Shown: positions 23,988-36,459, counted from the stretch's first letter. The stretch is 64,000 nucleotides of DNA from Diadema setosum (GCA_033980235.1 CM067067.1:38338485-38402484), one strand, 5' to 3'. Notes: a model not told the origin generated them from the sequence alone. Numbers and translations: made by a program.

Positions 23988-24897
23988 GCTTACATGCCCT
24001 CAAGATGCCCCCTTCACTCATATACAAATGGTACTATGGAGGAATACGAGAGGGCTTTTACACGGTATCTACTAAACCTGTGGTATAGCTGCCGCATTTC
24101 CCCAAAGTCACATCCGTATGAAGTCATTGTCTGTTGTTTCAAGCGATCATCTCCAGTACCACAACCAGATTACTCATTCTTCCCAGTAATATATTGGCTC
24201 TTAAGCTGTGTGTCTGCAGAGTAATAGACCCTTCAATATCAGGCTTTGGAGTATTCCATTACTATGTCTGCCATGATTCATGATTTCGATATCATGCCAC
24301 GAATGCAGCTACAAAGACTAGAAAAGAACCCTTTAACTTGTGTGGTACCTTCCATGTGTAAATTGCACACAATTCTTCTCTGTACGTTTTGGTTGTTTTT
24401 GTTTTATTTCTGTTATGAATGGCAAACAGTTTCATGTATATTTATTCAGTCGTCTTTGCTGCTTGTACGGCGCAGTGAGATGTCTCTGGGCTCAGCGAGA
24501 AATCCGACCGGAGGGATAAATCCCCGCGTGAACAACCTGATGCGTCTTGCGGGCTGCCGACGCTGATGCCGGCATGTATGCACACTGAGTCACAGACTGG
24601 CATTAATGTATTCTAATTTGCTTGGGAGTTTCCAGGCTATTTAGCTTGGAGACCAGGTAGAGACTTAGCTTTCCCCTCTCCCTTCCCCTCCCCCCCCCCC
24701 ACCCCCACCCCATTTCACAGCATACACACACTTACAACCAATATGAGACTTACAAACGTAAGATTGGTGCATGGGAACTTCAACGGTTACACAATTTAAC
24801 TGTTGTTTTGTTTTATGATGTGCAAATAAATCAGTTGCCTTATTCATTCATGTTCTGTAACTGTTGCCCTGGCAAGTTTTCTTATGATTGATGGCAT
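23988..24897. other. Single-copy stretch, no gene seen
   Basis: 24470-24590 is GC-rich (GCTGCCGACGCTGATGCCGGC) and complex. A C run lies at about 24690-24712. No gene was recognised. Confidence 0.45.
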
Positions 24898-25137
24898 ATT
24901 TGAATTTGAATTTGAATTTGTGAATTTGTGAATTTTATTGACTCTTTCGACCCCCTCTCGGGGTATGAGAGTACAAACAAAGAATATAAATAACAATATA
25001 ACAAACCAGTGAATACAATACTTGTAGATTACACATAACGACACAAAAGATAAACAAGATAATATAGTGTATATGAGAATATAAACATGAGTAAAGTAAA
25101 AAGATACACAGACAATCTACATGTAAATAGCAAAATA
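24898..25137 (-). mobile_element. Retroelement 3' end (reverse strand)
   Basis: Read on the minus strand, an AT-rich stretch after the coding remnant leads to CCGAGAGGGGGTCGAAAGAG, then an AATAAA signal and a tail of AAATTC repeats. A simple-sequence tail just after a polyadenylation signal is typical of the 3' end of a retroposed element. Confidence 0.5.
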
Positions 25138-25305
25138 CTACAAATCTAACAAAGAAGGTTGCTTCACTAACCTACCGCTACGTGTCCGTGTAGGACCAAC
25201 TCTTTTTGTACTATCCATGGTGCTTGGGCGATTATCTTTTTCAGTGTTTTTAGAAAACTGGGACATGATAAGACAAGTAAATCTTGCTAAGTTTTTCAAT
25301 TAAGA
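25138..25305 (-). pseudogene. C-terminal fragment of a retroelement polyprotein
   Basis: The minus-strand frame ends RVGPTRTRSGRLVKQPSLLDL (residue groups RTRSGR, LVKQP, LLDL) at a TAG at 25138-25140, and is open upstream to about 25305. A terminal TRSGRxVKxPxxLDL phrase is common at the C-terminus of Ty3/Gypsy-type pol polyproteins after the integrase. No catalytic domain is included. The AAATTC tail is more like a non-LTR element, so the class remains uncertain. Confidence 0.4.
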
Positions 25306-25749
25306 GGTACTTTTGGTATCAAAAAGCTCTGTCATGTGCAAAGCACTTGGAAACCTAATTTTGGTTAACTTTTGGGGCAAATGAAATATAATCTACATTG
25401 CTCACTGATTTTGATAAGCCTGTGTTATGTTATATAACACTGTTAAAATGTATCCTTTGTTTCATCATATCTGAATATCATACACATTTTCTCTGTGTAA
25501 TTTTGCTCATGAAAAAGTTGCAGAAACCAATAAATGAAATTAAAGCAACTTAAATATCCAGGGCTGCCAACATTTACACAAAGAAATTAGGAGAGTTCCA
25601 TAAAGTAGTCAAAGGGACATTTGTGTGTTAATGTGTCTAACTAGGTGATAATGATACCCAAATCAGGGAGAATTTCATATTTTTTTTTGTCAGGATATGA
25701 AGAAATAATTAAGTTTTTGGGAAGCTCCTGGGACAATTGGACAGACTCC

Positions 25750-26430
25750 TTACATACGAGGCACAAAAATTTCACAAACTGGAGGCACCAGCCTTCTATG
25801 AAGACTGAAACTTTTGCGAGCACCAATTATTAACTCTTTATGTGCCACGTTCGCACATCCGGCTCAGTCGACAGCGTGCCAACTTCGCATATTCTGCTCA
25901 ACAAACAAAGCCGCCAAATCCGATCGATAAATCCCTTATCACTGCTAATCCCGCGGCACAATGAAAGCGTTTTTCGTGATTTTGTTTCTCTCATACACGT
26001 CTTGCATTCTATGTAGTGATTGACTATCAAGCGGTTTTCCCAACTAGATTTGCTCGTACATTCTAAGTTTCTCTCATGGTTTTATGTGCAGAAGTCATGC
26101 CTTTACGGTAATGTAGCAACTGGTCATTCGAAAGAGAAATTTGAATAGATTCGTCATACAATTTATATCGAAACGAAGTTTGACATTCCTCTTTAACTTT
26201 GCCTACTATTATGCCCATCCTAACAGAAATTTGTAGAGGTCATACAAATTAGAAAAACAGTTCTTTCTCAAAGCATGACTACCTTCGTGTCTCTGAATAA
26301 TGTGGCACACAGGGGGTTTCCACCATGGCACATAAAGAGTTAAAAGATTATGAGTTACATTTGCGAATCTTGGCTCCTTATGATATTTTGCGAAAGTTTC
26401 ATGCGCGCAAAAGTTGTTGGTTTTACAGTA
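25750..26430. mobile_element. CTGTAAAAC-family foldback copy split by a later insertion
   Basis: The left part (25750-25829) has GGAGGCACCAGCCTTCTATGA and related words. The right part (26344-26430) has GCGAATCTTGGCTCC and ends GGTTTTACAG followed by TA. Both match the ends of the 12062 copy. The 514-bp TTAA element lies between them, so this copy was present first. Confidence 0.55.
25830..26343. mobile_element. 514-bp TTAA-bounded element with perfect 18-bp ends
   Basis: Begins TTAACTCTTTATGTGCCA at 25830 and ends with its exact reverse complement at 26343. The TTAA is shared as target duplication. The end sequence resembles the general TTAACCNTTT form of piggyBac termini. There is no transposase in the 514 bases, so it is non-autonomous. 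Perfect ends suggest it is younger than its neighbours. Confidence 0.8.
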
Positions 26431-28537
26431 TCCCTTTTGGTATAGATTCCAAATCTTGAATCTGTATGAAAGGATTATACATGTAAACTAAGATTGTCAG
26501 ATTTGGGGGATATGCATTCATTTTTATCTCCAAGAGTATCGAATAAACCCTTCACGTACCTCCACAAAAATTTCGATTTATACATACCTTGTTAGCTACA
26601 CTAACCTTTCATTTTAAGCTCCCTAACTGATATCATTTCAGACACATTCTACATGCTATCAAGCTCAATCAGGGAGGTGTTACAGAGATGGAGTGGCAAC
26701 TCTTCGTAATTCATGCAAACACATGTTTGGGTTCAAGGCGTTACAATGGGATGTCTAGCATTCCATTACGCTTTGAAGTCATGCTGGGCAATGCTCTGGT
26801 TTGCAAGACGAAGTTCGGAGACGAAGAATGCATTTCACCTTTCGTTGAATTACAAGCTTTATTTCACTGCAAAATGGAATTGATTTAGAATAGTTTAGGA
26901 AAGAATTCAATATTATAAACATGTATTTCTAGTTTCTTCGTAATTCACAAATTGAAAGGAAATGAAAATTAGGCCCTCTTAAAAACCTAATTTTCTCTAT
27001 AATGTGCACATTTCCGCATGTTAATTTTCTATCTGTTAATAAGGGGATATTTTGATCTTTCAAATAAAGTACTCCGTTAAAGCGTGTTCCAGCGTGTTTT
27101 TAAACTATTTGCTGTTAAAAATTGTGAGTTTTATACTGCATTTTGATTCGCTGCTCCAATTCAAGGTACACAAATTCATTGCTGCCATCACATTGAAAGA
27201 GAGAGCGAATTGCAGTAGGAGCAAATATTTCTAGATGTGAGAGCGCTAGTCCCGATTATTGATGCTCTCTTTTGTCAAAGCACATGGGTAACACCTGTAG
27301 TTGAACGCATAACTTCTCGGCAGTGCCGCGCATGACTTCAAAGGAGAGCTGTAGTTGCCTCTCCTTCTCTAGCACCTCCCTGGCTCAATTATGTCCTCAA
27401 CCTACTCCTCAACACACATTGTGTAAATGACAGCTAGAGAGAATATAAAATGACATGCGCCGTATAAAAACATACGGCCAACACGAGGCCTGTTTTAATA
27501 TGATCCATTAAACACGGCCCACCATAAACTCCTTCATGGAAATATGTGGGCCCTTGACACAGCGCCATCATGGAAGCGAAGATACTCAAGCGTTATCATT
27601 CCAACTTGATTACTTCTCCGTAGGGGAAGATAGGGCACTGGAGGTGTACTGCATCCTGTGTGATCATAACCTTCTGGAGAATGGGGGCAGGGTGTTCCCT
27701 TTCTGAGTAAACTCCTCAGTGAGATGGTTGGCTTCACATTAAGGCGAGCACCATGGAATATTGATGGCAGTGAATGGGGGGGGGGGGTATAATGAACGAG
27801 AGCTGAAGAAACAGATTTTCATATCACCGTATACAGACTTCAAAGTATAATCACTAACCACACACTCTGCACATCAATCCATAGTTGATGCAATTCACAC
27901 ACGATGATACAGTGACTGAGAATCTATGAATTTGCAAGTTGAACAACTATTACAGGTGTTCAATGGCAAGAGATCTTGATAGCAAACACTGAGTAAGATG
28001 CAAAATACCTAGTAGGAAAAACAAAAGGAAAGTTTAAGCAGAATGATCTATTGAAGAAAGAGTGAAAAAGGCTATAGATTTGAGCACAATATGAGCCAGG
28101 TCAGATCAACAGATCTTTATTGAGTTTGATGGTTAGCAGTTGGGGACTATGAAAGTAACAGCCAAGCCCTCTTCTGATGTACAATTGTATGTAGCCCTCT
28201 GAAATGGACACTCCCCAAATTTTTAGAGAGTGTCGATATCGAAAAGGTGTTAGTTATCATGTAGACCAGATAATTTATTTTTGGTTTCATATGTCAACTG
28301 GGAGGGGGGTTGTCTATTGATGAGGTCAATATCAACAAGGACAACAACAGATAAATCAAAATTCATTGCTACAGGGAATAGAGTCGGCATGGAATGCAAA
28401 TGTGTGCTTTGAGGGACATTCATGACCACGCCCTTCCAGAAGCCATACGGTAAAATACTCTGAACAATGCAGACTATACACTCACCCTATAGACAAGGTA
28501 CATTATGAGACAGATATGGTTGTGTAGTCATAAGATA
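26431..28537. other. Single-copy stretch, no gene seen
   Basis: 27240-27540 is complex, with CGATTATTGATG, TGACAGCT and CCATTAAACACGG words. A G run lies at about 27777-27787. Frames have no recognisable domains. Confidence 0.45.
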
Positions 28538-28607
28538 CAGTCAAACCTGTCTAAAGTGGCCACTTTTGTCATTTCCCTTGGGTGGCCGCTGTAGAAAAGT
28601 TTGACTG
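28538..28607. mobile_element. 70-bp TA-flanked MITE
   Basis: CAGTCAAACCTGTCTAAAGTGGCCA on the left (about 25 bases) pairs with TGGCCGCTGTAGAAAAGTTTGACTG on the right. TA sits directly outside both ends. The size, ends and TA duplication fit a mariner-derived MITE. Confidence 0.7.
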
Positions 28608-29036
28608 TACTGCAAGTTTTCAAAGTTTATCAATGAAATTCATTCTCCAGTTATAGAAAGTCAAGTCATAGTCTTCAAGGGGAGAGTTTAAAAACATTCA
28701 GTATGTGGTTAAGGGGATGCCAAAATCTTCATTTCCTGCACAAGGCTTTGATAGCACATTTTGGCTTCTATCTGATTTTCCAAGTCATTTTAAACACAAA
28801 ACAAGTAAAATGTATAAAGACAGCTTTTCAGATGACATCTCACTTTGACTTTAATTCAAATTCACACATATACACATCTGAACTCATAACTCATAAAATG
28901 AGGAAAGTATTACAGGTTGACTGCAAGAACCAGCATCCCTCAGGTGCATTATAACACCGGTATGTATCTCTCCCTGACCTCCAAGAAATGTCTGTCGTCA
29001 TGGCAACAGGAAGCTTCGGTCTATCCATCTTTCAGA

Positions 29037-29074
<38 letters not shown>

Positions 29075-32000
29075 TGTGGAAGGGGGTAGGGAGGAGGGAG
29101 GGGAAGCAATAGGGAGCAGCGGATAATTACCTCTATCCGATTCATCTTGATTAGCTGTGCAGAGCTGGGTGCGCCCTTTCTCACCTTACACGCTAAAACT
29201 CTATTTACCATTGATCGGAGGCAATCAAACCTCTCCCGTACGTCGTAAATATCCGGGCAGACCGACTCGAATGGGCTGGACAACAAGGCAGTGGCAGGGT
29301 ATGTGCTTCACAAAATACGGCTGTGCACCTGGTTGCAAAGTGCACGAAATGCAATACTGTTTTTTAGACAGTTTTAGAATGAAAAGATGTTGGGATGGAG
29401 ATAGGACAGTGAACAGAGGACAGAGAGAGAGAGACGAGATCTGATGAGGCATAATATTAACAGCCTTGTCAGTAGTGATAGAATGGATGAGAACAGAAGA
29501 GGTAGAGGTAGAGAATGGAATACAAAAGTGGTAGCTGAATTTGAGATGTAAAAAAAGAGAATGTATGTACGTGGTATATGTGAGAAAGAGAGAGATAGGT
29601 AGGAAGAAAGAATTTGAATGGTGAAGAAAGAAATATGTCAAATAAAAAGACTGTCAGAAACTGTTGCTTTAACCCTTTCTGTGGCGGGACTTTGGACCGT
29701 GTATACAATGCTATGGGGTATTTTTGTGCCAATCAGCACTCAAAGGACATACCGTTGTGTGCCTGGGAAGAAGACGCGAATGCACATGATTCAAGGAAGG
29801 TGTGTCCAGGATAAATAATGCGAACACATACAAGGCACACGTTATACTTCGGGCCTCATCAGCATATGCATCTTTCTAGAGGGACACAGCCATACAGGTT
29901 TATGAAAAGAAAAAAGAAAAACCACCCTAAAGCAGCAAGATGATGTACTGATTTGTGACTTGGAAAAACATAAGCTTGATCCTGAAATAGTGTCGTACTT
30001 TCCAGATGCAAATACATTGACCAATCAAACTAACATGTGTCTCTAGAAGTCTTTATTCCAAGAAATATTTGCATTAGTTTGCAACAAAACAAGCTACTGT
30101 ATTCTGTAAAACAAAACAGCCCTCCAATGAATTCATCATAAATTTATCCTCTTATAACATCCCACATAAATATACCTTCATGCATGCATTCAATGTATTG
30201 AAATGTGTCTTGAGCAGATCATGGAGATTGAACTGAGAAACTGTGAGTGCAAGAGCTAAGGAATGGCCATGGAAGATAGTTGAGAAAAACAGCAATAAGG
30301 GCATTATGGCACTAGACCTCAAGCATAGGAGAGGTTGTGCTCTTTCGCTCCCCAACTGACACAGAAAACAGAGGAGAAGTGTAGAATCTATCCAATGCTC
30401 CGAGTAGTTTTTCCTTCACACTCTCAATATCACATACTTACACAGATACCCTAAAGTTACTGTACTGCTGACAGCTATCTGAGCAAAAATAATCTAAATG
30501 GTATATATTCAAAATTACTTAAGGTCTTCGTCCTGCAAAATATACAAGACAGGCACCACAAATGGAGATGGACCAATGTAATGGTGTAAGGCATTACATA
30601 AGTGCAAGGATTGCATGAAAGATTTCAGACACCACAGTAATAATCAGGATCGTGCCAGCCAAGTCAGTCCCCCAGGAGAGCTCAACAAGCGAGCCCACAG
30701 CAAATGAAATCACGTCCTCTCGTACAAGTTTAATCAAATCTACACATCAAACGCATTACCAGAGAATTTCTGCCAACTCCCAACGAAACAAATGCATAAC
30801 GCACTTCCAGTTTATAGGAGCAGCAAGAAATGAAATACACAAAATGTCAGAGAACTGATGAAATAAAGCGGGTCTCGAGTCGTCTATCAATGCTAGGGCT
30901 GATGAGACTGAATGCTATTTACTACCACATGTGTGCCCAACTTCCCAAGAGCGTTCGCAAGCCTTTGTTTCCATAATCAAATTCCATCCTCGGCGAGTTG
31001 GCTAGCAGCCTACTCTGCCGTCTGATAACCATTCAAAACAAGTTTTGTAGGAGCAGCAAAGAGGGGAGAAAAAACATGGAAGCCTGACATCAAAAGACGG
31101 ATTGCCCCTAGCCATAGTTAGTATTGGCTGTTGCAAAAATATTCATCTATTTTCCTTCCACAGAAAAATAGCATGAGAATGTGACCTACATGTGCAGATT
31201 CTGGGTTTGGTCCAACATTTTTCAGAGAAGAGCCAACCAAAATAACAGGGGTGCTACACTTGTAAATAAGATAAAATAACATAAGAGAAAGGGTAGGAAG
31301 AACTTCCTCATCCAAACATCAGGGTTTTATTTCTGGACTAAAAGTGACTTGTAGGCATTCCTTTTGAAAGATATAACATTCAGTTAGCAGCATTCATCTT
31401 GCAACAAAGAATGAAACAATATAAACATGTATTTCAATATATCTGTATTTCTATCGGTCTACACATAAAGACAGACATCAACTCAAAGACACTGTACACT
31501 TTGGGCAAGAAAAGTCAAGATCTGCTGGATGACAATCAAAATGTTTAAAACTTGAATATCAGAAAGGATATCATTTCGTATGGATGCTATCAACATACAA
31601 GCTATGTCATCTATTATTTGTTTCTTTCAAGACAAAATAATATAAACAGACATCTTGTGGACATGATGTCATGTGGACATGATGTCATAAAGACATGGAA
31701 TACCAGCCATAACAGTTAACTGGGGGAGACATGTACACACTACCAAATTAAGACATTTTCAGCAAATCAATGCTGTAACAGGGGATGCCTGGTGGGTCCT
31801 TAATGAGGAATTACGTCTCCATGGTGTCTACCAGAATCAGATGGGCAAGATTGGACAGCTGCAGAGATCTGGTTCAGGGGTAGCAGCCAGGCACAATCAA
31901 CATTTATTGCACCACAGTCTGGCCGTAATTGGTGAAATAAATGCGATACCTATTAAACAATAATGTACCCAATCAACATGCTAAGGCAGATGATGGTATT

Positions 32001-32599
32001 TGATAATGATGGTGATGGCATTTGATGATGATGATGATGGTGATGATAATGATAATGATTAGGCCTACATGAGAGTGATGATGGCAACAGTGGTCATAAT
32101 GATTTTGATTATAATGATGGCAGTTACAATGGTGATGATGAAGATAATGACAGTCGTTGTGCTGGTGCTGTGTGTGTAAACATGATTTTGAATGTTGATC
32201 GTGGCAATCTTGTCTATAAAAGTAATGGCAAGTATCATCTAAACTTTGAATTTTAGAGATGGTACCTATTTGTAATTTTGGCTAGGAGAAGGATAATAAA
32301 AGTGACTTGATGTAAAGTGAAATAAAGCGCAATGTTACATCAGGTCCAGGGCATAAATGTTTGAATAATAATAAGATGGGCATAATGAATCACAAGGACC
32401 CTGAGATATGGTTGTCTAACCATCCTCACTACCGTCATGTGATTGCACTGTAGCATTCTTTACTGGCTCTGAACCAACAGAGACTAACGGAATGATTCTA
32501 AAGTTACATGAAAGTGTCAACTTTTTATGTCTTGAGGCATGTGTGAAAGTAGAACACACATATTCAATACAGAAACGAGATACTGAAAGAAAGACATTA
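28608..32599. other. Mostly single-copy stretch with simple repeats
   Basis: Includes a G run plus (GGA)n at about 29038-29075, a purine-rich tract at 29390-29640, a 16-base direct repeat GTGGACATGATGTCAT at about 31656-31687, and (GAT)n at about 31990-32058. A frame at 29157-29444 is open on both strands but not recognised. No gene is supported. Confidence 0.45.
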
Positions 32600-33033
32600 T
32601 TAAAGGTCCTGTTTACCAGTTAGGCGAATTTTTGTTTGTACACAACCAAAGAAAACTATTTACCTATTTATCCTGTTTACCATTGGGAGCAGTGATTTTA
32701 AAAATCGAGATATCAGATTTGATGCATATATGTGGGTAAGTTTTATCACAAAACATCATACCATATAAAGATTTCAAAATTGATAACTTAGACTAATTTG
32801 TAAGGAGATATCACTATTTTTCCCACTAACCATAACTGTAGACGGTTTAGTCTAGAAACATTTTCATTATAACTATTGTTCACATTTTGCATATTTAACA
32901 ATACTTAACATTGATTATACTGATTCAAGTGTTTATTTTGGTTATTTCTATCTCTAACTCATGTTTTAGAACTATTTTGAAGGATTAAAGCTGGGTTTTT
33001 GTTTCATCTGCAAATGGTAAATAATGCCTTTAA
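32600..33033 (+). mobile_element. TTAA-bounded element, family B copy 1
   Basis: Starts TTAAAGGTCCTGTTTACC and ends AATAATGCCTTTAA. Shared interior words include AACCATAACTGTAGACGGTTTAGTCT and CTAACTCATGTTTTAGAACTATTTTGAAG (each partly conserved). The termini form an imperfect inverted repeat. This copy is longer than the others, at 434 bases. Confidence 0.75.
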
Positions 33034-33585
33034 TGCAGAGGGCCAGGGAATATGTACTGTAACAGATTGTTATAATTTGTCATCCTCTGTACTTTTCTGA
33101 AGATCACAACTACTGATCTACAATTTCATCAAACATGTCAGAAAAGAACAAACGAAACCAAGAGAACTCAAACTTATATGTCATCTACTGCTTTCTGGGC
33201 AGCAATACTATACCACCAGGCCATCACTGGTTGCTGGCAGTAACGTAATGAACTTGGAACAAATACCAAGGCTCTGAAATTCTGACATTGTTATGTTTAA
33301 TGGTCCAAGGCAGACATGGCCTATCAAATGAAAGAAACTGTTTCTTCTTTGACAATTTTAGTCTGTGGTAATATTTCATGTACAGAGCAAATGAAGCTTA
33401 CTCAGGCATGAGCACTACACTTGGATGTAGATTAAAAAAGAAGTAACAAAATCAAAAAGATGTTTATCATTAGGTGCCAAGAACTTTTCCTGTATGATGA
33501 TTTAATACCACTAAAACTGTCTGAACTTCCGCCCCACAAGACTTATTGTTAGGTGTCAATCTCTTGTTACTGTTGTCCCATTGTA

Positions 33586-34146
33586 TTTTATACAACACCT
33601 ATTTAGAATGTAGCTATCCGATTGGTCGATTGCCCATCACGTGACATTTAGTGAAAAGTTCCATTGCACGCTCTGGCTGTCTCAGCAGTGCAATTTTGTT
33701 TGAAAAAAATGTTCCATTGCACGCGCTCTGATGTCACAATAAACAAACATGTGCCGCGCGCACTCAACAATTACAAGCGCGCTTACAAGCGCGTACTTTT
33801 GTCACTCATTTTTGTAAGCAACTTCGTTTCGCATACGTACGTCAACACATGTACATACACGGTGACTGCGACTGTGAGGCTACTCATTCGTTTTTCACGG
33901 AAAATGGTTGCCATTTCTGTGCTAAATTCAAGAATCTGTGAGTACCAAATCTGTTGACGTTCGAGATGTTGTATAAAGCAAATAGTGTATGGTCTTTACT
34001 CGTGCAATGGAACCAGATTTCGCACTTGGTGAAAGATGAGGCGCACTATTCAACTCGGCTTCGCCTCGTTAAATAGAGCGCCTCTATCTTTCACCTCGTG
34101 CAAAATCTTGTACCATTGTGCACTCGTGACCATTCACTATTTGTAT
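33586..34146. mobile_element. Foldback region with a long AT/GC hairpin
   Basis: TTATACAACA near 33586 pairs with TGTTGTATAA near 33967. Just beyond, a near-perfect palindrome runs from 33979 (CAAATAGTGTATGG) to 34144 (CCATTCACTATTTG), tipped by CTCGGCTTCGCCTCG at about 34054. Words such as AGAATGTAGC and CGATTGG are shared with the block at 60.0-61.4 kb, so the two may be related. Boundaries are approximate. Confidence 0.5.
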
Positions 34147-34191
34147 GTACATGTATACCACATAGTGTTCTCTCACTGGAAACCTTTTACT

Positions 34192-34559
34192 TTAAAGGTC
34201 CAGTTTACCTTTGCGAGCAGCGATTCAAAAAAAAAAATGTTCAAGATATCACATTTTGATACATGTGTAGGTCTGTGGTATTACAAAACATCCTACCATA
34301 TAAAATTTTCACAATGAAACCCAAAACATAGGGAGATATCAGTACTTTTCTCAACAAACCATAACTGTAGACGGTTTAGTCTGGAAACATTTTATCACAA
34401 CTGTTGTTCATGTTTTGTGTAATAACATACTTAACATCTATTATACGAATTCACATTTTTACAGTGGTTGTTTCTATCCCTAACTCACATTTCAGAAACA
34501 TTTTAAAGCACTAATGCTGGGTTTTTGTTTTATCTTCAAATGTAAAATTATGCCTTTAA
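34192..34559 (+). mobile_element. Family B element, copy 2
   Basis: Starts TTAAAGGTCCAGTTTACC and ends AATTATGCCTTTAA, with the shared interior GTAGACGGTTTAGTCTGGAA. Confidence 0.75.
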
Positions 34560-34689
34560 ACTCAGTCATGACTGCTGTCAGCCTGTCTGCACACAGTATC
34601 ACTAGCTGATTGATAAAGAGGGTCTGAATGGGTTAAACTCAATGGGGTGTGAATCCTTCAGATACCTCAGTAAAATGCTCTATGCCAAA

Positions 34690-35058
34690 AGCTGTAAAAG
34701 ATACAGATTGCATTTGCAGATGAAACAAAAACCCAGCTGTTGTACTTCAAAATAGTTCTAAAATGTGATTCAGGGATAGAAACAACCAATGTGAAAATTT
34801 GAATCAGTATAAATTGTTAAATATACTAAATATAAACAATAATAATTATAATAAAAAATGTTTCTAGACTAAACCATCTAAGGTAATATGGCTTATTGAG
34901 AAATATAGCAATATCTCCTTAAATTTAAGGCTTTATTGCAATTTTTTTTTAATGGTAGGCTGTTTTTGTGATATAGCTGACCTACACATATATGCATTAA
35001 ATGTGATAACTCAAAATTTTTTTAAATCATTGCTCCCAAAGGTAAAAAGTACCTTTAA
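34690..35058 (-). mobile_element. Family B element, copy 3 (reverse)
   Basis: The order is reversed: GCAGATGAAACAAAAACCCAGC near the left end and AAGTACCTTTAA at the right end. The left TTAA is lost. Confidence 0.7.
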
Positions 35059-35381
35059 TATTGCAGATGGTCACGACAACTGGGCAAGCTCTTCAAATGG
35101 CTCACAACAACCAAGGCACTTGAGGGCTTTGCCTTATCATAAATGATAGCTGGTCCAACATACGACAGCAAATTCACTCACGTTACAGGACTAACAAATG
35201 CCAAGAAAACTACAAATAACAACAGTTACATCACTACAATATACCTACTTTGATATGAAAGATAATATCACAAATGATTGTAGGACTCCTATATTGAAAC
35301 ATGAAAAAACAAGGAAAAGTAGAAATTACGCGGTGCGTAACATATGTCCCCGCCGGAAGTAGCATTTTGTAACAAAATGTG

Positions 35382-36310
35382 CAATATAGGTAAAAAATCA
35401 AGGTCAAAGGTCAAAGAAGTCAAAGGTCAAAATTCTGTGTAGAAGTTTTGAAGCCCTCACCTAGTGCCATCACATAAAGCAAATGGAATCGAAATTGGGT
35501 TAGAAATGGCGAAGGAGTAGCATTTTGTAGCCAATGTACAATATAGGTCAAAAATCAAGGTCAAAGGTCAAAGAAGACAAAGGTCAAAATTCTGTGTAGA
35601 AGTTTTGAAGCCCTCACCTAGTGCTATCACATAAAGCAAACGGAATCGAAATCGGGTTAGAAATGGCGAAGGAGTAGCATTCTGTAGCAAAATGCACAAT
35701 ATAGGTCAAAAATCAAGGTCAAAGGTCATAGAAGTCAAAGGTCAAAATTCTGTGTAGAAGTTTTGAAGCCCTCAACTAGTGCCATCATATAAAGCAAACG
35801 GAATTGAAATCGGGTTAAAAATGGCGAAGGAGTAGCATTTCGTAGCAAAATGTACAATATAGGTCAAAAATCAAGGTCAAAGGTCAAAGAAGTCAAAGGT
35901 CAAAATTCTGTGTAGAAGTTTTGAAGCCCTCACCTAGTGCCATCACATAAAGCAAACGGAATCGAAATCGGGTTAGAAATGGCGAAGGAGTAGCATTTTG
36001 TAGCAAAATGTACAATATAGGTCAAAAAATCAAGGTCAAAGGTCAAAGAAGTCAAAGGTCAAAATTCTGTGTAGAAGTTTTGAAGCCCTCACCTAGTGCC
36101 ATCACATAAAGCAAACGGAATCGAAATCGGGTTAGAAATGGCGAAGGAGTAGCATTTTGTAGCAAAATGTACAATATAGGTCAAAGGTCAAGGTCAAAGG
36201 TCACGACTGAAATTCTGTGTAGAAGTTTCAAAGCTCCCATGTAGTGCTATCATATAAAGCAAACAGAATCAAAATTGGCTCATAAATGACAGAGAAGTAG
36301 CAAATTGAAG
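35382..36310 (+). repeat. Six tandem 158-bp units, each with AGGTCAAAGGTCA
   Basis: CAATATAGG recurs at 35382, 35539, 35697, 35855, 36013 and 36172, spacing 157-159. Every unit has AAGGTCAAAGGTCA, a perfect AGGTCA direct repeat with one-base spacing (DR1), and most have a third GTCAAAGGTCA nearby. The first and last units are the most diverged, which is usual at array edges. Confidence 0.9.
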
Positions 36311-36320
36311 ATTTTGATCA

Positions 36321-36418
36321 CACACGGACGCACACACGGACACACGGACGGACGGACGGACGGACGGACGGACACACGGACGGACGGACGGACACACGGA
36401 CACACACACGTACGGAGC
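36321..36418. repeat. (ACGG)n / (ACAC) microsatellite
   Basis: ACGG units alternate with ACACACGG. This gives spurious His/Thr/Asp/Gly-rich and Arg/Pro/Ser/Val-rich frames on the two strands. Confidence 0.85.
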
Positions 36419-36459
36419 CCGTTTCATAGTCCCCTGCTCGAACTCGTTCGGCGGGGACA

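Larger units (their letters stand above)
35345..36459. mobile_element. Non-autonomous element with a 158-bp tandem core
   Basis: TGTCCCCGCCG at 35345 and CGGCGGGGACA ending at 36459 are inverted ends. Between them are six tandem units and then an (ACGG)n tract. No protein is encoded. This organisation, with short inverted ends around a tandem array and a simple repeat, fits a non-autonomous DNA transposon. The superfamily cannot be told from the sequence. Confidence 0.6.

Noticed and set aside
35382..36310. Centromeric satellite
   Set aside because: Only six units, enclosed by inverted ends as part of one element.
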